From contig NC_071633.1 of the NCBI RefSeq assembly GCF_014839835.1, forward strand, positions 19,459,001-19,523,000: DNA of 64,000 nt, given 5' to 3'. Positions within the stretch are counted from its first letter, which is position 1, and each line of letters starts with the position of its first letter. Positions 50,471-63,754 of the stretch are shown here, piece by piece. This DNA is from Dryobates pubescens. Its lineage: Eukaryota > Chordata > Aves > Piciformes > Picidae. The notes under the pieces were generated by a model. It was not told where the DNA came from. It saw only the letters and a list, made by a program, of their open reading frames with translations, and searched no databases. The translations under genes and the position numbers were made by a program.

Positions 50471-53400
50471 AACAGAGAACCCTGCCTGGGCTCGGGACCG
50501 GCACTGGGGCAGAGGTGCCCAGAGCCCTGGAGGGCCTCACTGGGTCGGGCAGCAGCTGGCAGAGGGGCGGTCCCTGCAGGGCTGACTCCAGCCAGCAGGC
50601 TCCGGGGGAAGGGGACGGCTCCCGCCCCGCCAGCGCCCGGGGAACAGGCAGATGCGGGGCACTTCCTGCCCAGGAGCCACCCCAGGGGCGCTGGAGGAAG
50701 CCACTTCTCCTTTTTGCTCTGCCTGAGCAGCTACAGCCCGGCGGCTCCCGGCAGCTCGGCGGTGCCTGCTGCTCCTCCCCCTCACCGGCAGGGTCAGGGC
50801 AGCACTCTCCCTGATCTCCCCAGGAGCCCAGGCCGGCTGCTGGGGGCCGTTTAATTTTATTTATTCCTCTCTTGACTGCTAAAGCCGAGGAACAGCTGCT
50901 GCAAGGTTGAGCTGCAAATCCTTGCTCCGCCGGGGGGCGGGAGGGGAGGGTCCAGCGCTCTGCGATTTCCTCCTCTTCCCACTTGCTCCTTTTCTCCCGG
51001 CCCCCTGGGGCCTTCCTGCAGGCTCAGCACCCACTTGGCAGGCAGGAGGGGACAGGACCCAGCAGCAGGGCCAGCAGGGAGATCTGCAGCGAGCTTTCGG
51101 GGAGCGGTCTCACAGCGGCAGGAGACAGCCAGCGGTGAGCAGAGTGCTGAAGGGATCTGTCTCACCCATGGCCCAGCTGGTGCGGGGCAAGATCTCAGTT
51201 TGTTCCAAGTGGCTCCATTTTTGCCTTCCTCTTCCTTCACTGAAGTCCTTCCTCGTCAATCCATTTGTCTTTTAAAGCACACACAACTGCACAGGACTGC
51301 TAGAAGCTGGCATCTGGCCTGGCACACCTCACCTAGAACAAAACAGAGAGAGGTCAGCACAGCCAAGGGAGAGCCAGAGTCACCTGTGAGCACTGAAACC
51401 CTGCTGAGCTGCCCGGGACAGGGAGCAGCCTGTGGTGGAAGGATGTGAAATGCTGCTGGTGAGCCCCAGCCGGTGAGATGCCATCTCCAGCCTGCTCTGG
51501 CACAGAGCCATGCCACAGCCCAGCCCCAGGCCTATCCCCTGACATCAGTGTCCCCACCGGGTCTGCAGGACCGGCGCCATGACCCTGCGCAGGCTGTGAT
51601 GAGCCCCAGAGCCGGGGTCCAGCTGCCCCCTTCCTTCCCCACAGAGGGCACCGAGCCTCCCCCTCACCCTGCAAATCTGTGCTGAGCCCCAAGGGACCCC
51701 AGGGCTTCTCTGCAGCTACTGGGAAGGAGCACCAGCACATGCTGGCAGCCCGGGGGGAAGGGGTGATCAGAGCCTGCAGACTTAATGGAAGGGTGGAGAT
51801 GGCAGGAGGCAGGACAGCTGGGAATCTCATCCTGTGCCCCTGAGGGCAGGAGACGGGAGAGGCCCATGGAAAACACCAGGTCCTTGACCAGAGGAGGGAC
51901 TGGCAGCCCTGGATGAAGCAGAGCTGTGCTCTCACCAGGGACCTCAACTGTTCTGGGTGCCCCTGGGGATGTGCCACCCACGGCTGATGATGAGAATGCA
52001 GGAGGGAAAGTTCACAGCAGAGGGAAAACCAAAGGCTCCCGGAGGTGGAAGCAGGAGGCACCAACCTGCCCCAAGCCTCCAACAGCTCGGAGGCTGTCGG
52101 GGACAAGCCAGACGCTGATTGTATCACACCGACTGCCACCTCTGGACCTGTCACCTGCTGTCCCCCCGGCTGGCTGCGTCACCAGGCCTAAGTACAGAGC
52201 TCCAGCACCTCGCCCGGTTTCGCCTTCCTCTCTTCTCCTCTTCTGCCTCGCAAAGCCTTTTGTGTTTTTCACCCGGGGTGGCCAGGAAAGTATCCAGTGC
52301 TGACTAAACACTTGTGAAGGTTGAGGGAACAGCAGCTCAGCATCAAAGGCACATTTAATGACCAGAATGTGTGACAATTAAATCGGTTCAGTCACCAAAC
52401 CAGGCGTCAGTCGCTGGGGCTGACTAATGGCCAAACCACTCCCATCGCGGAGCAGCTCTGCCCCGGGAGCAGCTCTGCCCCGCAGAAGCGAAGCTCAGCT
52501 TCTCACACCAAGCTTCTCGCCCTTGCGACTCGGAGGAAGCCCTGGGCCGGCGCTTGTGAGCCGGCCGGGGACTGCTCCGGCCTCACCCAAGAGCAGCTCC
52601 GGGCAGCCCGGATCGTTGACCCCCGGCACGCAGCCGCTCTCCCCCGCAGGGGCCGAGCTCCACGGCCTCGCTCGGCCCCCAGCCGCGATGCTGAGCTGCA
52701 GCAGGAGGCAGGAGCAGCCTCGACACCCCCCGGATAAGCTAAGCCGTGGCCCGGGAGGGCAGCAGCTCTAGGGATGGGTTGCTCAGAAGTTCAGAGATGA
52801 CATCACAGCAGTGCTAATTACTTTAGCAGGAGCAATCTGCGAACAAGCCGCTCTGCCGCAACAGAACGCCCCAGCCCTCGACAGGCTCCGCCGGGAAAAC
52901 AAAGCCACACCTTGCACTCAGACACTGCCAGGCTGGGGTGGGGGGTCCCGAGCTCCCTCCTCCAGGTCCCCACACTACAGTCTGTGTTCTCCTAGAGCAG
53001 GGAAAGGCTTTCCTAGAAGTCCAAGTGACCTCTGCCGTCCCACCCAAAGACGGGGACAGGAACCTAGGCGCTGCAGCCCACGGTGCCTCTGCCAAGCTCC
53101 ACAGGCGACCCTGGCTGAGCAGAGCGGTGAGCACCAGGCAGAACAGACAGTGCAAGCTCAGGGGCAGCTCACCTGAGCAGGTGCTGCATGTGGGGCAGAA
53201 ATGCCAGGTGCTCTCACCAGTGACATCCACACAAGGTTCAAGCAACTCCTCAAGAGTAACTCCACAACTTGTCAAAGCCATGGCAGGCTGCTGAGCCCAA
53301 CCCAGCCGGCTCCCAGAGCCTCCATGCAGCTGGGACCCCCTCCTTGAGCTCCTGGGTACACTGAGCCCCCCAGAGCCTCAGCCATGCTGCAGGGACCACC

Positions 53401-56400
53401 CTTCCTGGACGGCACAGGCACTGTGCCCAAGCCAGGGGCAGGATGTGTGCGCCCTGACCAGGAGGCAGCAGGTCCCATCTCCCACCACCAGGAACACCCA
53501 GGTGGCTGAAGCTTTTGAGGGTGCAGCACACCTGATGTGCCAACACCTCTGCTGTGTAACCTTCAAGGCATCATCTTCTCTTTTCTTTGGGCTTAGCTGC
53601 ATGGTTGACCTCACCTCCCCCATCCCTGTCCTCCACCCTGCTGCCCAGGAGAAACCCAAGCAAAATCCACCTCGGCTGCCCACAGATCCTGCTGGCTCTC
53701 CTCAACACAAGCTTTCCCCTCTGGCATCTCCTGTCTGCAGCCCTACAACCAACCTCCCTGTGCTCCACCAACTTCTCTTTCTCCTCTGCCTCCTCCCCAG
53801 ACCCTCTGGTCTCTCTGGCCACTTGTCCAGGAAGACCACCCTCAGACCTCCCTGCTCGAAGGCGTCCCCAGCCTGCTGCTTACCTGCGGCATGTGCAGAC
53901 TCTGCTCCTGCCTCTGGTTCCTCTCCCTCTGCTACTTCCAGCCCAGCAGCTCCTCCCTTCCAGCCTTCCTGATCTGCCCTCAGCTCAGCCCTGCTCCTTC
54001 CTCCCCCAGTCGAACGCCACCGAGCGCATGTGTGGCGGTGACTCCCCTCTCCCTCTCCCTCGGGAATTCCACCTGTTTTTCCAATCCCACCACCCCCTCT
54101 CCCAGCACTGCTCAGCCACCTCTGGAGCTCTCTTCCCCAGTCTCAAGGGTTTCTCTCCCCTCACACAGGAGGCTGTTTCCATTTCCCTTCCTCCCCATTT
54201 CTGGGAACTTCTTTCAGCGTTGGCCCCTTCCCACCGGACATTTCCAAGCACAACTTTCTTTCTTTCAGCCTGAGCCTCCTTTTCTTGAGGCCTCACTCCA
54301 ATGTCCTCTCCTTCCAGGACCTCTTCTTCAAGCCCCATGCTGCTCCTTCCCACCTGGCTTTCCTCAGCATGCCTCCAGCCCCTCCCCACCGTCCTCCCCT
54401 CGGCACACGTGAGACCAGCTCCCAGCATTCCTGCCCTGAAAGGAGCAGGATCACACTGCAGGCTTCCATCGCTGCCTGGGGACAGGAGCAGGAGGGCACA
54501 GGGAGGAGAGAGCTCACTCTCACCTACTGGCTCCCAGCGCGCTCCGCAGCTCCCTGCCCACCCCCGGCCGAGTTTCCATGGCACGACTCAGACAAACAAT
54601 TCCTTCCATGTGAGGCAACTCCCAACAGGGCAGAGCAGGGTGGCACAGGACGGGATGTGCCCTACCTGCTCCCACTCTCCTGGGGTGCTACACCTGGGAG
54701 CTCACCACTGCCCTCAGCTTTGGCACCAGGCCCCTCGACGCCGAGCCCAAGGCTAGGGACCACCCTTTCTGCCTCCCCCGGCACTCGTGGCTCGTTCTGC
54801 GCTCACACAGTTGGCTCTCATCTACCACCTGAGAGTCAAGATGTTAAAAATCAGCAGAGAGGGCAGAAGTGCTCTCAGGCCTGCTGGCCAGTGGCACAAC
54901 AGCTGAGCCAGACTCCAGGCCGTGTGCTGCAGAAGCAGCAATGAGAAGCTGAGAACTCCTCCTGGTCACCCTCCCTGTGTTCCAGCACAGAGAAGCCCCA
55001 GGAGGATGGGAAATGGGCTCCAGCCAGCAGCACCCTGCTGGGGGGGCTCCACAGTCACAGAACCCAACAGCGAGGAGGCAGAGGAGGGGTTTGCAGCCCA
55101 GACAACAGGACTGGACATGGGCTGCCAAGATGCAGACCATGAGCTGCACCTAAAAGGCAAAGCCAGCAGTGCTGCCTGCGTGTCGCAGGGCCCTGTGAAG
55201 GCTGAGACCCCACTGCAGCACACAGCTGCAGGGTGTCCCTTGGCAGATGGTCCCTGCTACACAAGCAGCACAGAGAAGGGCATTTGGTGACACGTTCCTG
55301 ATGCCACTCAGAGGGTGGGTGCCCAGTGCTGTGCACCAGACACTTCGGTTCTGGGGGCAACCCAGGTGGAGAGAGGTTTCCATGGTTGGTCTTGGGCTTC
55401 AGGGGCAACAGTCCACATCCTCAACAACCCACACTGCTCCATGACTGCACATAGAGGACATCCACACCATGCTCATCTCCAGGCCTGGCTCACACCATGC
55501 CCACCCTCTGGCCCCTGCCTGCCACGCTGCTTTACCCAGGATTAGCCTCATTTTACAGACAAAGCAGGGGGGGCTCCCACTGCAGCCTGCTCCAGCGAGG
55601 CTGCATCCCACCCTGCACCACGGCGAGCGAGGATCCAACCCAGCCTCTTCCACTGCCTTAAGAGATGTCCCTGTCGGAACAAACAGGCACGGGGATGGGT
55701 TGAGATGCCCCCAGACCAGAGCTAAGGGTCCCGTTGGAGCCCACCAGCTCCACCCAACCACCACCCCCCTCGTCTGCTAAGGAAGAGCTGCCCGGACCGG
55801 AGGCAGTGAAGGTGATAATTAGATTAGAGCCGCTAAGACGCTGCGGGATCAACTCTCCTCGCGGTGCTCCACTCACTCTTTACACCCCAAACCGATCAGC
55901 ACCCCCTGGCACAGAAACCCCTGCTCCCCTCAGCCCCTGGGCTCGGAACCCAGCAGCGCACAGACTGCAGGGGGTCACCAGGACAGGGGTTCAGGCACTG
56001 CCGGCACGCTGGGGGCGGGTGGGGAGCCAAGGGGCAGTGCCAGGGGTCGGCTCCTGCCGGAGGCTGGGGGTGGTCACCTGGACTCCGCACAGCCCACACG
56101 TGGGACTGAGGAGCCGTGAGGAGGAGACTGATCACCGGCAGCACTGCCCGGGACACGCCGTGGGAGCAGGCTGGAGCGGGGGGCTCCGCAGCCGCGGGGC
56201 TGAAGGCGGGGATTTGATTCCCGGTCCCGCGGCAGCCAAGCGCCCGCAGCCGGGCACCCGAAACGTCCCAAAGCCGAAGTTGCCAGGACCCGGAGCGGCC
56301 CCGGAGCGGCCCCAGACACAGCCGTGCCTGCGTGGAAGCCGCCGGCTGCAGGCCGCGGCCGTTCCGCCCGCCCGGGCGCTGCCGGGAGCCGGGCGCGGGC

Positions 56401-57097
56401 AGGCCGGGGCGGGAGGAGCGCGGCCGCCGCCTCTGTCCGAGCCGGAGCACCGCGGAAACGGGCCCGTCCCCGGGGCTCGCAGCCCGCTCGCTCGGGCGGT
56501 CACCAGCCCCGCGGCACCGCGCTCTCCCGCCCCGCTTCCCCCGGCCCACCGGGACAGACCTGCTCCCAGGCACGGGTCGCACGAAGAGGGTCCCGGGCCG
56601 AGGGAAGGGCCCGGTGCTCGCGGGCCCAGCGGGAGGCAGCAGGGCAGCCGGGGCGGGAGGAAGCAGAGCCCCTGCCTGGAAGGAACCCGAAGCGCCGGGC
56701 AGGGCCGGGCTGCGGGAGCTGCCGGGCGAGGCCGGCCGTGCGGAACGGCGCTGCGGGGGCGCGGGCACCGCCGCCGGGGACAGCGGAGGGGCAGGCCAGG
56801 GGCCGGGAGGGCAAATCCCCGCGGCTGCGGCCCCGCTGGGTGCCGAGCAGCGGAGTCCCCACCGGGGTCTGCGGGCAAACGTGGGGCGCGGAACACTGGG
56901 ACGGGGCCCGAGCTGCGAAGGGGGCGGCGGAACACAGGAAGGAGTCACAGGAGGGGCGGCCAGGACCGGGAGGGGCGAGGGAGACCGGCCGGTAGCGGAG
57001 GGGGTGGCCGGGCCCGAGCGGAGGAGAGAGCTGGAGGAAGCAGCAGGGAGCGGGAACCGGGACGGGGAAGGGGAGGCCCATGGCCCACGTGACTCAC
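50471..57097. other. ZDHHC5 5' region without coding genes
   Basis: This is probably the first, noncoding-leader intron of ZDHHC5. No protein family is recognised. A pyrimidine-rich stretch spans 53570-54420. A homeodomain-type TAATTAGATTA lies at 55816-55826. CpG density rises from about 56200 towards the promoter. Confidence 0.5.
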
Positions 57098-57460
57098 CGG
57101 CGGCGGGCAGGAGGCCGCGAGCGCGCGAGCACCGCTCCCGGGCACGGACCGCGGCCGCGCTCGGCGGCTGGGCTCGACGTCACGGCCGCGCCTGCGCGCC
57201 GCCACCGGCCGTGCGCGCCGCCGCCGCCACCCTTCATTGGCTGCCACGCGGGGAGCCGCCGGGGGGCAGAGGCGCGCATGCGCGCGAGCCCGGGGAGGGG
57301 CGGAGGCGGGCGGGCGCGAGCCCGCGTCACGTGGGGGCGGAGCCCAGGCCGCGCCTCGGCCGGGAGCGCGCATGCGCGGCACGCACCAGCCCGGGCAGGG
57401 CAAAGGAGCCCCGCAGTGCCGAGGGGCACGGGAGCGGGACCCCCCCCACACACCCGCTTC
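57098..57460 (-). promoter_or_regulatory. ZDHHC5: Probable distal ZDHHC5 promoter and noncoding exon 1
   Basis: On the minus strand a consensus donor GTGAGTCAC starts at 57097, after CGCCGCCG. Upstream lie a CCAAT box (ATTGG on plus, 57236-57240), two exact NRF1-type GCGCATGCGC palindromes (57274-57283 and 57368-57377) and a CACGTG E-box (57328-57333). A second CACGTG lies at 57086-57091. There is no TATA box. Assignment to ZDHHC5 rests on strand and position. Confidence 0.5.
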
Positions 57461-57564
57461 AGGGCCCAGCTCCGGCTGGGCTTGGAGCCTGCTCCCCTCC
57501 CCACCCCAAGCCCCCCGCGCCGCCCCCGCGGGCAGTCACTCCCCGCGGGTAAAAGGCTTCATGA

Positions 57565-57570
57565 TTTAAT
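57565..57570 (-). terminator. CLP1 polyadenylation signal ATTAAA
   Basis: TTTAAT on plus is ATTAAA on minus, about 97 nt past the CLP1 stop, in a short AT-rich patch within a CpG island. The ZDHHC5 promoter elements begin about 190 bp beyond it. Confidence 0.6.
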
Positions 57571-57666
57571 AACAAACGGTACAAAGGGGGTAACACCGCG
57601 GAGCGGGGGCCAGCCGGAGGGTCCCGCGGCGCCGGCAGGGCGAACGGCAGAGCCTCCCCCCCTCCC

Positions 57667-59952
<2,286 letters not shown>

Positions 59953-60260
59953 GGCCTGCGCTGCGGGGAGAAGGGCGCCGGGGCCTGGGTCCCAGGTCCC
60001 AGTCTGCCCGCCCGTCCCAGCCCCCTCAGGCCGCTGCGATGGCACCGCCGATACCGCTACCGATAGCCCTCGCCCTCCCTCCCGCCCGGCGCTCACGCAT
60101 CGCCTCCAGCCGCCGCACTTCCGCTCCGCAGCGGCTGCGCCGGACGTGAGGTCAGAGCCGCGCGCGGGGGGCGGGGCGAGCGCCCGGGCAGCCCTGGGGG
60201 AGCACGCTGTGACGCGTGACGTGATGACGCAATGGCGCAGGGGGCTCGGGTAGAGCCGGT
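59953..60260 (-). promoter_or_regulatory. CLP1: CLP1 noncoding exon 1 and promoter
   Basis: A donor GTGAGC (minus, 60091-60096) after GGCGATGC would end a noncoding exon starting at 60097. Upstream on the minus strand lie an ETS-type GCGGAAGTG (60116-60124), GC boxes, and CRE-like TGACGTGA (60217-60224) followed by TGACGCAA. Confidence 0.55.
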
Positions 60261-60600
60261 TCGCCTTGCGGGGGGGGGGGGGGCGTAGTGACCCCCGCCC
60301 CGGCGGCGCCGGCTTAGGCTGTGCCGCCCCTCGGAACCCGCGGCTCGCCCGCAGCTCACTTGTGTGTCACTCGTAGTTGTGTGCAAGCTCCCCGCACAGT
60401 TTACCTCTCCTTTGCGTCTGCCCCGGGGGTGCGGTAGGGCGGGGGGCACCAGGGGAACGCGGGGAGACGTGGTGGGGCGAGGCGGCACGGGGGAGCACGG
60501 AGGAACATGGGGACCTGGAGAGCGGGGCAGACACAAGAGGGCATGGGGGACACACGGGGACAGAAGGGGTTGGGGGAACCTGGAGTAACCGTTGAGACAT
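60261..60600. other. CLP1/YPEL4 intergenic gap with a G14 run
   Basis: A run of 14 G lies at 60270-60283. The rest is GC-rich with no gene seen. It may form part of a shared divergent promoter region. Confidence 0.5.
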
Positions 60601-60831
60601 GGGGGAACCGGGCGGACCGGGTGGCCGAGGGGCATCGGTGCCAGCAGCGCGTCCTCGACGACGGTGCTGACGTCTGAGGTGCGGACGGTGACGTCGCGGC
60701 AGCGGGGGATGAGTCACGGTGCCATGATGCAGTCCCCGGGCATGCAGGCCCCCCCTTGCGCCCGCCCGGTGCCCCCGCCCCGGGGACAGCGACAGCGGCG
60801 GCAGCGGGGACAGCGGGCACAGCGGCAGGCG
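60601..60831 (+). promoter_or_regulatory. YPEL4: YPEL4 promoter region with two CRE cores
   Basis: Two TGACGTC cores at 60668-60674 and 60689-60695 are 21 bp apart, start to start, about two helical turns. A donor-like GTGAGC follows at 60832 and could end a leader exon. CREB/ATF binding and assignment to YPEL4 are inferred. Confidence 0.45.
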
Positions 60832-61289
60832 GTGAGCGGAGCCAGGAGCCCGGCACCCTCGGGACCCCCATCATGACCCCCGGGACCCCAACATCTGCTC
60901 GGGCACCCCAGCACGTCCCCCTGGGACGCCCATCACCCTCAACAACGCCTCTGCCGTTGTTCCCCTCCGAGACTCCCATCGTGACACCTTGACATTGCCC
61001 ACCCCGGGCACCCCCATCCGCCCCCCGGGGAGCCGCACTGCCCCGCCGGGCCGCCCCCCCGGGACTCCCACACCCCACTTAAGAGCCTCCCCATCCCCGT
61101 CCTCTCCCCAGACTTTGGGGTACCCCTTTGGGGGGTGGGCAGAGGCTGTGCGCGGGCCCAATACACCGGGACCCTCATTCCTGCCATGAGCCGCCCGGTC
61201 TCAGCGGGGCCCCAGCTGAGAGCTGGGGGTGTTGAGGAGGGGTCCCGGGCAGCGCCTCCCGACTCATCACCCCCTTTACCCTCTCGCAG

Positions 61290-62859
61290 GCCGCCCCCCT
61301 CTCCCGCCTCCTGCTCGCCGGGGGAGGCCCGGGGTGTGCCCCGGCCCCGGCGCGGGCGGGACGGCGACTTTCGGCGCGCTGCTGCGCTGCTTCCCGTGCC
61401 AGCGGTTCTGCGGGGGGGGGCCGGTGCCCCCCGGGGCACTGCCTGCCGCCGGGCCCCCCCCCCGCCGCCACCTGCCCCCCCGTACCTTCCGCAGCTACCT
61501 GCCCCGCTCGCACCGCACCTACAGCTGCGTCCACTGCCGGGCACATCTGGCGCGACACGAGGAGCTCATCTCCAAGGTGCCCCCCGCTGTGCCCCAGGAG
61601 CTGGCACCGCCACCGTGCCCCATCATGGTGGCTCAGGCTCATGGGCACGGTCCCCGGGGGTCCCCAGGGTGGTGGCCTCAGGACAGTGAGGGTCCCTGCC
61701 TGCCAGGGTGTCCCAGGGCAGTGGGCTGCTCCCACGGTAGTGCCAGGATAGCCAACGACTCCCCCAGCCTGCCCCTGGCCTGGCATTTGTGCCCCCCGTG
61801 GTGCCACCACGGTGGTGGGTGTGCCCACTTGGGCTGGCATGGTGTGTGGTGGTTATACAGAGGGGCAGGGGGGCATGGGTGGCACATGGGATACGGGTGG
61901 CACGGGGAACGTGGGGGGCACGGGCCCAGCTGGTGACTCGTGCCATGTCCCCACAGTCCTTTCAGGGCAGCCACGGCCGTGCCTACCTGTTCAATTCCGT
62001 GTGAGTACCACCGGGCACCTGGGCAGTGCCACTGGGGGGAGGGTCCGCAGCTGTGGGCACAGGGGGGGTACCCGGGGCTGCTGTTCCGGTGGTGCTGGGC
62101 TGTGCCGTGGCAGGCTGTGCTGGGCTGCCGTGGCGGGCTGTGCCACATCCAGCCGTGCCAGGCTGCCCCGCGCTGGGCTGTGCCATGCCCTGCCAGGGGC
62201 ACATGCCCTGCTCTCTCGCCCAGGGTGAACGTGGGCTGCGGCCCCGCGGAGCAGCGGCTGCTGCTGACAGGGCTGCACTCCGTGGCTGACATCTTCTGCC
62301 AGAGCTGCAACACCACACTGGGCTGGAAATACGTGAGTGCCCCCACGCCTGGCACCCCTGCCACCCCTGCCACACTGCATGCACCGCCTGGGCACCTTGT
62401 GTCCTCCCTGTGGGCGCTGCCCCAGTCACCCACCCTGACCTCTGCCATGTACACCACCTGGGGCACCCTGCAGACCCAGCCCCTGGCACCCAACTCTTGC
62501 CATGGACACCACCCTGGGCACCTGCCTGGGGCACCTTGCAGACCCTGCCCCTGGCACCCAACCCTTGCCGTGGGCATCCCGAGCCCCTCTCTGTGGGCAC
62601 CGCCCTGGGCAACCCAAAGCCCCGGTTTGGGCACTCCAAAGCTTGGCTGTGATCACCAGGCTGGGCGCCCTGAAGCCATGGTGAAGGTGGCAGCTCGGGC
62701 ACCCCAGCCCCGTGGCTTGAGCGGGGGCATGGGCGCAGCGGGGGGCTCACGCTGCCCCCTGCCCCCCAGGAGCAAGCCTTCGAGAGCAGCCAGAAGTACA
62801 AGGAGGGGAAGTTCATCATCGAGATGTCTCACATGGTGAAGGAGAACGGCTGGGACTGA
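61290..62859 (+). CDS. YPEL4: Yippee-like 4 (start codon unresolved)
   Basis: Certain coding exons are (up to) 61576, 61957-62000, 62224-62332 and 62770-62859. They encode [74 protein letters not shown] and a tail ending MVKENGWD. The Yippee fold binds one zinc through two CXXC pairs, CVHC and CQSC. YPEL proteins are small nuclear/centrosomal proteins, and some serve in the CTLH ubiquitin-ligase complex. 61290 is a predicted acceptor (TCTCGCAG). The frame from there to the conserved core has no ATG, whereas human starts about 17 residues before TFRSYLP. An upstream leader ATG (60724) joins in the wrong phase. G and C homopolymer runs at 61400-61470 may hide an assembly indel. The donor after exon 1 (GTGCCC) is weak. 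Confidence 0.85.
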
Positions 62860-62976
62860 CGGGCACGGCGGGCACGGGGCGGGCACGGCGGGGGCACAGT
62901 GCCAGCCGATGCTCCCCGGGCAGGGGCAGTGCCCCCACGCGGGGGGGGGGGGGGGCTGGGGGGGCTTTTCTAGGGC

Positions 62977-62982
62977 AATAAA
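62977..62982 (+). terminator. YPEL4 polyadenylation signal AATAAA
   Basis: AATAAA lies 118 nt past the YPEL4 stop, just after a run of 15 G (62941-62955) and a second G7 run. Confidence 0.8.
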
Positions 62983-63229
62983 GGCTTTTTTTGTAGCAAG
63001 GTGCTGGGTGCCACCTGCCCCCGATGCTGCCACCCTCCTGGCTCAGCCCAGGAAGCCTGGGGTAACACCTGGCACACAGCTGGGGCTCTTGTGGGTACCC
63101 TGGCATGGGCAGGGTGGCCCTGATAGTGCCCCCTGCACCCGGGCTGCCCCTTGGCATCCCCACAGCCAGAGCCGAGGGGTCCTGAGCCTGTCCTGGGGGT
63201 GAGCAGGTAGGACACTGGGGCAGGAGAGG

Positions 63230-63750
63230 GACAGGGGGAGGTGGGGAAGGGGGGAGAGAGGAATGGGCCTAGGGAGGGACACAGGAAGGAGGGAGATGGG
63301 AGGTGGGGAGAGGGGAAGGAGGGCTGGAGGGAGGATGGAGAGGGGGAGGGAAGGTGGAAAGATGAAGGCTGGAAGGTGGATAGAGGAGGGAGGGGAAAGG
63401 GGAGAAGGAGGAAGGAGACATGGCAGGATGGAAGGAAGGAAAGAGAGACCAGGGGTGGGGAAAAGAGCTGGAGGGAGGGATGAAGAGGGAGGAAAGTAAA
63501 GAGGGATGAAAGAGAATGGAGGAAAGGATGAGAGCTGGAAAGTGGTTGGAGGGAAATGGAGTAAGAAGGGAGGGGCAAGGGCCAGAGGGATGGAGAGAGA
63601 AGGAGGGACATGGAAAGGAGGGATGGGAGGAGAGAGGAGGAGAGAGGGGACAAGAAAAAGAGGGAGGAAAGGCTGTAGGGAAGGAGGGAGGGAGCAGGAT
63701 GGAGGGAGGAGAGGAGGCAGGGAGGGAGGGCAAGGACAGGGGACCAGGGC
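63230..63750. repeat. Polypurine/polypyrimidine tract, GGGAGGA-like
   Basis: About 520 bp of the plus strand is almost entirely G and A, in loose GGGAGGA, GGAAGG and GAGAGG repeats. On the minus strand it gives a long stop-free Ser/Pro/Leu frame, which I treat as spurious. It lies directly downstream of the SERPING1 exon and may be intronic. Confidence 0.85.
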
Positions 63751-63754
63751 TTGC

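Noticed and set aside
55734-57552. Large ORFs (up to 452 codons) on both strands
   Set aside because: They lie in a CpG island near the probable ZDHHC5 promoter and show only GC-driven Arg/Gly/Pro composition.
59953-60096. Upstream in-frame Met extending CLP1 by 48 residues
   Set aside because: A good acceptor lies between it and the conserved N-terminus, and the extra residues have no counterpart in the family.
60724-60831. Leader ORF (ATG 60724) as the YPEL4 N-terminus
   Set aside because: Joining its donor to the 61290 acceptor gives the wrong phase for the Yippee frame.
61186-61228. ATG 61186 spliced over a 61-bp intron into YPEL4
   Set aside because: The phase would fit, but the donor (GTGTTG) is poor and the intron is unusually short; the resulting N-terminus has no family resemblance.
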